In this document: positions 59,990 through 64,000 of the stretch, in pieces
How the letters are laid out: the number at the start of each line of letters is the position of its first letter
How positions within the stretch are numbered: the stretch's first letter is position 1
Source: Gammaproteobacteria bacterium
GTDB lineage: Bacteria > Pseudomonadota > Gammaproteobacteria > Pseudomonadales > Pseudomonadaceae
Assembly (NCBI GenBank): GCA_018816095.1
Contig: JAHIWP010000014.1
Span: 22,939 to 86,938, forward strand
Direction of reading: 5' to 3'
DNA: 64,000 bases
Translations under genes and position numbers: made by a program
The notes under the pieces: model-generated
The model's database searches: none
What the model was told of the DNA's origin: nothing
What the model saw: only the letters and a program-made list of their open reading frames with translations

Positions 59990-62095
59990 GTGAACCCGGT
60001 AATCAAGAAATTCCAGTTCGGTCAATCGACCGTTACCCTCGAGACTGGTCGTATCGCCCGTCAAGCCTCCGGCGCTGTGCTGGTCACCGTTGACGACGAC
60101 GTTGCCGTACTGGTTGCCGTAACTGGCGCCAAGACCGCTGACCCGAGCAAAGGCTTTTTCCCGCTGTCCGTGCACTACCAGGAAAAAACCTACGCAGCCG
60201 GCAAAATTCCAGGCGGTTTCTTCAAGCGTGAAGCCCGTCCTTCCGAGAAAGAGACCCTGACCTCGCGTCTGATCGACCGTCCGATCCGTCCGCTGTTCCC
60301 AGAAGGTTTCCAGAATGAAGTGCAGGTTATCTGCACCGTGATCTCCACCAGCAAAAAGACCGATCCGGACATCGCTGCGATGATCGGTACTTCGGCTGCG
60401 TTGGCCATCTCCGGCATCCCGTTCAACGGCCCAATCGGTGCTGCGCGCGTAGCTTTCCACCCGGAAACCGGCTACCTGCTTAACCCGAACTACGAGCAGC
60501 TTAAGGCCTCGAGCTTGGACATGGTCGTAGCCGGTACCAAAGACGCCGTACTGATGGTTGAATCGGAAGCTAAAGAGCTGACCGAAGACCAGATGCTGGG
60601 CGCTGTACTGTTCGCCCACGACGAATTCCAGGTCGTCATCGACGCCGTTGCCGAGCTGGCCGCCGAAGCCGCCAAGCCGACTTGGGACTGGCAGCCAAAG
60701 GCTGAGAATACCGCACTGCTCAACGCGATTCGCGGCGAGTTTGGCGAGGCGATCTCCCAGGCTTACACCATCACCGTCAAGCACGAGCGTTATGCCCGTC
60801 TGGGTGAACTGCGCAATGAAATCGTTGCCAAGTTCGCAGGTGTTGAAGGTCAGCCGACTGCCGGTGAAGTTAAAGAAATCTTTGGCGAAATCGAATACCG
60901 CACCGTGCGCGAGAACATCGTTAACGGTAAGCCGCGTATCGACGGTCGTGACACCCGCACTGTGCGTGGTCTGAACATCGAAGTGGGTGTTCTGGACAAA
61001 ACCCACGGTTCGGCACTGTTCACCCGTGGCGAAACCCAGGCTCTGGTGGTTGCCACCCTCGGTACCGCTCGTGACGCACAGCTGCTCGATACCCTCGAAG
61101 GCGAGCGTAAAGACCCCTTCATGCTGCACTACAACTTCCCGCCGTACTCGGTCGGTGAGTGTGGTCGCATGGGCGCCACTGGCCGCCGCGAAATCGGTCA
61201 CGGTCGTCTGGCTCGTCGCTCTATCGCGGCTATGCTGCCGGCTGCTGACGTATTCCCGTACACCATTCGCGTGGTCTCGGAAATCACCGAGTCGAACGGT
61301 TCTTCCTCGATGGCTTCCGTCTGCGGCGCTTCCCTGGCCCTGATGGACGCTGGTGTACCGATGAAAGCGCCGGTTGCTGGTATCGCCATGGGTCTGGTTA
61401 AGGAAGGCGAGAAGTTCGCCGTTCTGACCGACATCCTCGGTGACGAAGATCACCTGGGCGACATGGACTTCAAGGTTGCCGGTACCGCCAATGGCGTTAC
61501 TGCACTGCAGATGGACATCAAGATCCAGGGCATCACCGAAGAAATCATGGAAATCGCTCTGGGCCAAGCCCTGGAAGCGCGCCTGAACATCCTCGGCCAG
61601 ATGAACCAGGTCATTGCCCAGTCGCGTACTGAGCTGTCGGCTAATGCGCCGACCATGATCGCGATGAAGATTGACCAGGACAAGATTCGCGACGTGATCG
61701 GTAAAGGTGGCGCGACCATCCGTGCCATCTGCGAAGAGACCAAGGCCTCGATCGATATCGAAGACGACGGCTCGATCAAAATCTTTGGCGAAACCAAGGA
61801 AGCTGCTGAAGCTGCACGTCAGCGCGTTCTGGGTATCACCGCAGAGGCTGAAATCGGCAAGATCTACATCGGCAAGGTTGAGCGCATCGTCGACTTCGGT
61901 GCCTTCGTTAACATCCTGCCGGGTAAAGACGGTCTGGTGCATATCTCCATGCTCAGCGATGCGCGTGTAGAGAAAGTGACCGACATTCTTAAAGAAGGTC
62001 AGGAAGTCGAAGTGCTGGTACTGGACGTCGACAACCGCGGCCGCATCAAGCTGTCCATCAAGGACGTTGCTGCTGCCAAGGTGTCGGAGGCTTAA
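59990..62095 (+). CDS. pnp: Polynucleotide phosphorylase
   Basis: A 701-residue 3'-5' exoribonuclease using phosphate. Two RNase PH cores (about 1-210 and 310-545), linker helix domain between, KH domain ([20 protein letters not shown]) and S1 domain at the end ([31 protein letters not shown]). Start GTG 59990 with AAGGA seven bases upstream gives the exact family length; an upstream GTG would add 16 residues. Confidence 0.98.
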   Translation: MNPVIKKFQFGQSTVTLETGRIARQASGAVLVTVDDDVAVLVAVTGAKTADPSKGFFPLSVHYQEKTYAAGKIPGGFFKREARPSEKETLTSRLIDRPIRPLFPEGFQNEVQVICTVISTSKKTDPDIAAMIGTSAALAISGIPFNGPIGAARVAFHPETGYLLNPNYEQLKASSLDMVVAGTKDAVLMVESEAKELTEDQMLGAVLFAHDEFQVVIDAVAELAAEAAKPTWDWQPKAENTALLNAIRGEFGEAISQAYTITVKHERYARLGELRNEIVAKFAGVEGQPTAGEVKEIFGEIEYRTVRENIVNGKPRIDGRDTRTVRGLNIEVGVLDKTHGSALFTRGETQALVVATLGTARDAQLLDTLEGERKDPFMLHYNFPPYSVGECGRMGATGRREIGHGRLARRSIAAMLPAADVFPYTIRVVSEITESNGSSSMASVCGASLALMDAGVPMKAPVAGIAMGLVKEGEKFAVLTDILGDEDHLGDMDFKVAGTANGVTALQMDIKIQGITEEIMEIALGQALEARLNILGQMNQVIAQSRTELSANAPTMIAMKIDQDKIRDVIGKGGATIRAICEETKASIDIEDDGSIKIFGETKEAAEAARQRVLGITAEAEIGKIYIGKVERIVDFGAFVNILPGKDGLVHISMLSDARVEKVTDILKEGQEVEVLVLDVDNRGRIKLSIKDVAAAKVSEA

Positions 62096-62112
62096 TCGCT
62101 CCCGCGCTGTTT

Positions 62113-62140
62113 AAAAAGGACCCTTCGGGGTCCTTTTTTT
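62113..62140 (+). terminator. Intrinsic terminator after pnp
   Basis: AAAAAGGACCC-TTCG-GGGTCCTTTTTTT; a textbook stem with UUCG loop. Confidence 0.97.
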
Positions 62141-62168
62141 CGCCTATGAAAAACTTCATGGCAGGTCG

Positions 62169-62210
62169 TGCACAGTGCATGGGGTCATACGCCTGGGCAT
62201 GCAAAATGCA
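62169..62210 (+). promoter_or_regulatory. Paired TGCA-N3-TGCA upstream sites
   Basis: TGCACAGTGCA (62169-62179) and TGCAAAATGCA (62200-62210) are two 11-bp palindromic sites 31 bp apart, close to three helical turns. They lie about 85 and 115 bp before a sigma-54-like promoter, the usual place for activator sites. The activator is unknown. Confidence 0.5.
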
Positions 62211-62224
62211 CGACAAGGGATGGC

Positions 62225-62261
62225 TTTAACTATATCTAAGCTATTGATATATATAGTTAAA
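62225..62261 (+). promoter_or_regulatory. AT-rich 11-bp inverted repeat
   Basis: TTTAACTATAT (62225-62235) and ATATAGTTAAA (62251-62261) are perfect inverted repeats with 15 bases between, in a strikingly AT-rich stretch. Could be an operator or bent-DNA site. Confidence 0.5.
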
Positions 62262-62277
62262 ATAATATTTTAAAAGC

Positions 62278-62293
62278 TGGCATGCCGCCTGCA
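62278..62293 (+). promoter_or_regulatory. Possible sigma-54 promoter of the BON gene
   Basis: TGGCATGCCGCCTGCA keeps the GG-N10-GC core of sigma-54 promoters (consensus TGGCAC-N5-TTGCA, two mismatches), 67 bases before the BON protein ATG. Confidence 0.5.
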
Positions 62294-62359
62294 ACAGTAC
62301 TTATGTAACCGCAACCAATGAAGGTTGCAGGTCTTTTTACTTATGCAGGAGCACTATCC

Positions 62360-62728
62360 ATGAAGCAGCCAATCAAGCACGTCGCCAGCGCCACTCTGAC
62401 CGCCACTGCCCTGAGCCTGTTATTGGCCGGGCCGGTTCTTGCTGACACCCGCACGGCGGTGCAGCCGACCATGCTGGCCGCGAGCGAGACCATGAACGCC
62501 ACTGAAGATGCCGTTACCGATACCTGGATCACCAGCAAAGTGAAGTCGACCTTTCTGGCGGACAGTGAGTTGAGTGGCATCGATATCAGCGTTGAAACCA
62601 ACAAAGGTGTGGTCACCCTGTCGGGTGTTGTTGCCAGTGATGCTGAGCGCGATCTTGCCGTGGCCAAGGCTAAAGAAATCAAAGGTGTAACCGCTGTGGC
62701 AGCCGAAGCCTTAAAAACGGCCAATTAA
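62360..62728 (+). CDS. BON-domain periplasmic protein
   Basis: A 122-residue exported protein. Signal peptide about 1-29 ends LLLAGPVLA; one BON domain (about 52-120: ITSKVKSTFLADSELSGIDISVETNKGVVTLSGVVASDAERDLAVAKAKEIKGV). BON domains bind lipids; OsmY has two. ATG 62360 has AGGAG eight bases upstream. Its place after pnp matches PA4739, a stress-induced gene, and it is followed by a CsbD gene. Confidence 0.9.
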   Translation: MKQPIKHVASATLTATALSLLLAGPVLADTRTAVQPTMLAASETMNATEDAVTDTWITSKVKSTFLADSELSGIDISVETNKGVVTLSGVVASDAERDLAVAKAKEIKGVTAVAAEALKTAN

Positions 62729-62787
62729 ACCCCAAGCTTCGCGTGGACCGGTGCAATAACCCCGTTAAAACCATCGAGGATTGAGCA

Positions 62788-62985
62788 ATGAATTCTGACG
62801 TGATTAAAGGTAAGTGGAAGCAACTCAATGGCCGCATGAAGGAGCGTTGGGGCAACCTGACCGATGATGATCTGGATGTAGCCGAAGGTCATAGCGAGTA
62901 CCTGGCCGGCAAGCTGCAAGAGCGCTACGGCTGGAGCAAGGAAAAGGCTCAGGATGAGCTGCGTGACTTCAGCAGTAAGCTGTAA
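62788..62985 (+). CDS. CsbD-family stress protein
   Basis: A 65-residue charged protein: [30 protein letters not shown], then a helix [23 protein letters not shown], as in YjbJ/CsbD, small abundant stress proteins of unknown action. GAGG lies eight bases before ATG. Probably co-transcribed with the BON gene (59 bp gap). Confidence 0.93.
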   Translation: MNSDVIKGKWKQLNGRMKERWGNLTDDDLDVAEGHSEYLAGKLQERYGWSKEKAQDELRDFSSKL

Positions 62986-62993
62986 TAAGGCGT

Positions 62994-63028
62994 AAAAAGC
63001 CCCGCTGGCAGAACCCGCGGGGCTTTTT
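62994..63028. terminator. Bidirectional terminator after the CsbD gene
   Basis: AAAAAGCCCCGC / GCGGGGCTTTTT, 12-bp stem with 11-base loop, between convergent genes. Confidence 0.93.
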
Positions 63029-63047
63029 AGTGGCTGCGCGGCAGGGC

Positions 63048-63338
63048 TTAGCTGCCGCGTTTGCTCTCCACGCTCTTCAGGCGGCCGCCTTCGAATCGCA
63101 GGTAGTAGTTCATGCCGTTACGCGGGCCATAAACCCACTCCTCGACGAGAAACTCGTTATTGCCGTGGGCATCCAGTGTGTAGCCCAGCATGTCGCGGGC
63201 AATCGGCTCGCCGCATTTGCTAGCGACCTCTGTGGTGCGGTCGCCGGTACTGGCGATGCCCTTCTCACAGCGCAGGGTGCTGGCCTGGGCGCCGGTTGCT
63301 AGAGCGAGCAGGGTGAGGCTGAGAGCTATCCGTTGCAT
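63048..63338 (-). CDS. DUF2845 secreted protein, paralogue 1
   Basis: A 96-residue protein with signal peptide (MQRIALSLTLLALATGAQA) and the DUF2845 pattern: LRCEKGIASTGDRTTEVASKCGEPIARD then VEEWVYGPRNGMNYYLRFEGGRLKSVES. Two Cys may be bridged. Function unknown. Last of three tandem relatives. Confidence 0.87.
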   Translation of the reverse strand: MQRIALSLTLLALATGAQASTLRCEKGIASTGDRTTEVASKCGEPIARDMLGYTLDAHGNNEFLVEEWVYGPRNGMNYYLRFEGGRLKSVESKRGS

Positions 63339-63375
63339 GGCGCAATGTCCTTATCGTGGGTGTGGGAGGGTGTTG

Positions 63376-63675
63376 CTAGTTACGGCGTTTGCTGTCGATC
63401 TTGATCAATCGATTCCCTTGAAAACGCAGAAATTGGTACATGCCGTTGCGTGGCCCGTATGACCACTCTTCGACCGCGACTTCATTGTAGAAACCATATT
63501 CATCTAGCACTTCACGGTAGCCGAGAAAGTCACGGCTCAGTGGTTCGCCGCACTTACTGCTGACTTCGCTGGTGGTGTCATCGAGGCTGACCAGCCCGCT
63601 AGCGCAACGCAGGGTCGATGAGGCCTGTGCACAGATGGACACAAGTAATAGCAGGGCGCTGATCAGGGTTTTCAT
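63376..63675 (-). CDS. DUF2845 secreted protein, paralogue 2
   Basis: A 99-residue relative of the protein at 63048: signal peptide MKTLISALLLLVSICAQA, TLRCASGLVSLDDTTSEVSSKCGEPLSRD, and VEEWSYGPRNGMYQFLRFQGNRLIKIDSK. It begins 3 bases after the stop of the third copy, so the three were one operon. Confidence 0.87.
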   Translation of the reverse strand: MKTLISALLLLVSICAQASSTLRCASGLVSLDDTTSEVSSKCGEPLSRDFLGYREVLDEYGFYNEVAVEEWSYGPRNGMYQFLRFQGNRLIKIDSKRRN

Positions 63676-63678
63676 CTA

Positions 63679-63865
63679 TTAGCGGCTACGACGGCGTTCG
63701 ATGGCGCGCAAGCGGCTGCCTTCGAAGGTAAGAATGCTCAACATGCCGTTATTCGGGCCGTAAACCCACTCCTCAATGGGGTATTCGCGCCGCTGATTCG
63801 GGCCGAGGGAATAGCCCACTAGGTCACGGAACACCGGCTCGCCGCATTTCTGCAGCACTTTGCGG
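63679..63865 (-). pseudogene. DUF2845 gene, paralogue 3, 5' part lost
   Basis: Only the last 62 or so residues are typical: IRKVLQKCGEPVFRDLVGYSLG and IEEWVYGPNNGMLSILTFEGSRL. The signal peptide and first Cys that should precede them are absent; the frame runs on into the 23-bp repeats at 63866, which would encode an unrelated Arg/Pro/Cys-rich stretch. The gene thus appears cut by an insertion and left without its own start. Confidence 0.8.
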
Positions 63866-63980
63866 ATTCCACGCTGACTCGGACACCCATTCCACGCACA
63901 TCCGGACAGTGATTCCACGCTGATCCGGACACTCACTCCACGAGCATCCGGACACCGATTCCACGGCCATCCGGACACTT
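63866..63980 (-). mobile_element. Probable terminal repeats of an IS21-type element
   Basis: Five tandem 23-bp units without spacers: each follows AYTCCACG-N3-ATCCGGACA-N3 (unit 1 has ACTCGGACA). Read on the minus strand they begin GTGTCCGGATGGCCGTGGAAT. Multiple short repeats at the ends are typical of IS21-family elements, where the transposase binds them; I recall similar units from Pseudomonas. The element body would lie beyond the window's right edge. The junction with the DUF2845 gene is near 63860-63875. Confidence 0.65.
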
Positions 63981-64000
63981 TTCAGGCAGGCAGCTACGCA

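Noticed and set aside
59819-61942. 707-codon minus-strand frame opposite pnp
   Set aside because: Shadow of pnp; no family resemblance.
63866-63980. Possible CRISPR array
   Set aside because: The five 23-bp units are directly joined with no unique spacers, and there are no cas genes.

Overview
The window reads as chromosomal DNA of a Pseudomonas that is not P. aeruginosa. G+C is moderately high, genes are packed tightly on both strands, and the gene order from smpB to the BON/CsbD pair (about 30.3-63.0 kb) follows, as I remember it, the PAO1 block PA4768 to PA4738. The organism call rests on that synteny plus protein family resemblance; no search was run.

Layout. 0-8.5 kb: end of an FKBP-type isomerase, a membrane diguanylate cyclase, a YgiM-like SH3 protein, then an envelope-lipid cluster (DgkA, a ColR/CprR-type two-component system, a divergent LtaS/OpgB-type transferase, a PAP2 phosphatase, a small lipoprotein). 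8.5-14.8 kb: class I fumarase, a SadC-like diguanylate cyclase, a ferredoxin reductase, an enoyl-CoA hydratase and pyruvate kinase, the PA4333-PA4329 order. 15-22.8 kb: small lipoproteins, PilZ, malate:quinone oxidoreductase, YajG-like lipoprotein, a PlsC-like acyltransferase and a divergent SRAP protein. 22.9-30.2 kb: chemoreceptor, M48 protease, NTF2-like protein, a UPF0016 Mn exporter behind a yybP-ykoY-type leader, RsmC, HprA, LysE-type exporter.

30.3-62.1 kb is the housekeeping core: smpB, NSS transporter, ratA-rnfH, bamE/fur, recN, grpE-dnaK-dnaJ with two sigma-32 promoters, dapB, carA-carB-greA with a leader ORF that contains a terminator, yhbY/rlmE, ftsH-folP-glmM-tpiA-secG-tRNA-Leu, then rimP-nusA-infB-rbfA-truB-rpsO-pnp. 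These supply translation factors, RNA processing, protein quality control, arginine/pyrimidine and lysine/cell-wall precursors. 62.1-64 kb: a BON plus CsbD stress pair behind an elaborate upstream region, then three DUF2845 paralogues, the last cut by five 23-bp repeats that look like the end of an IS21-type element running off the window.

The most unusual item is a 76-nt tRNA-shaped relic between a strong promoter and a terminator just upstream of rimP, at the place where gammaproteobacteria usually carry a tRNA-fMet gene (metY). A second terminator follows it, so rimP-nusA-infB appears to sit behind a two-terminator leader. Other items worth attention are a possible sigma-54 promoter with phased upstream sites, the carA leader, a dispersed intergenic repeat in two copies, and an SRAP protein missing two of its usual catalytic residues.
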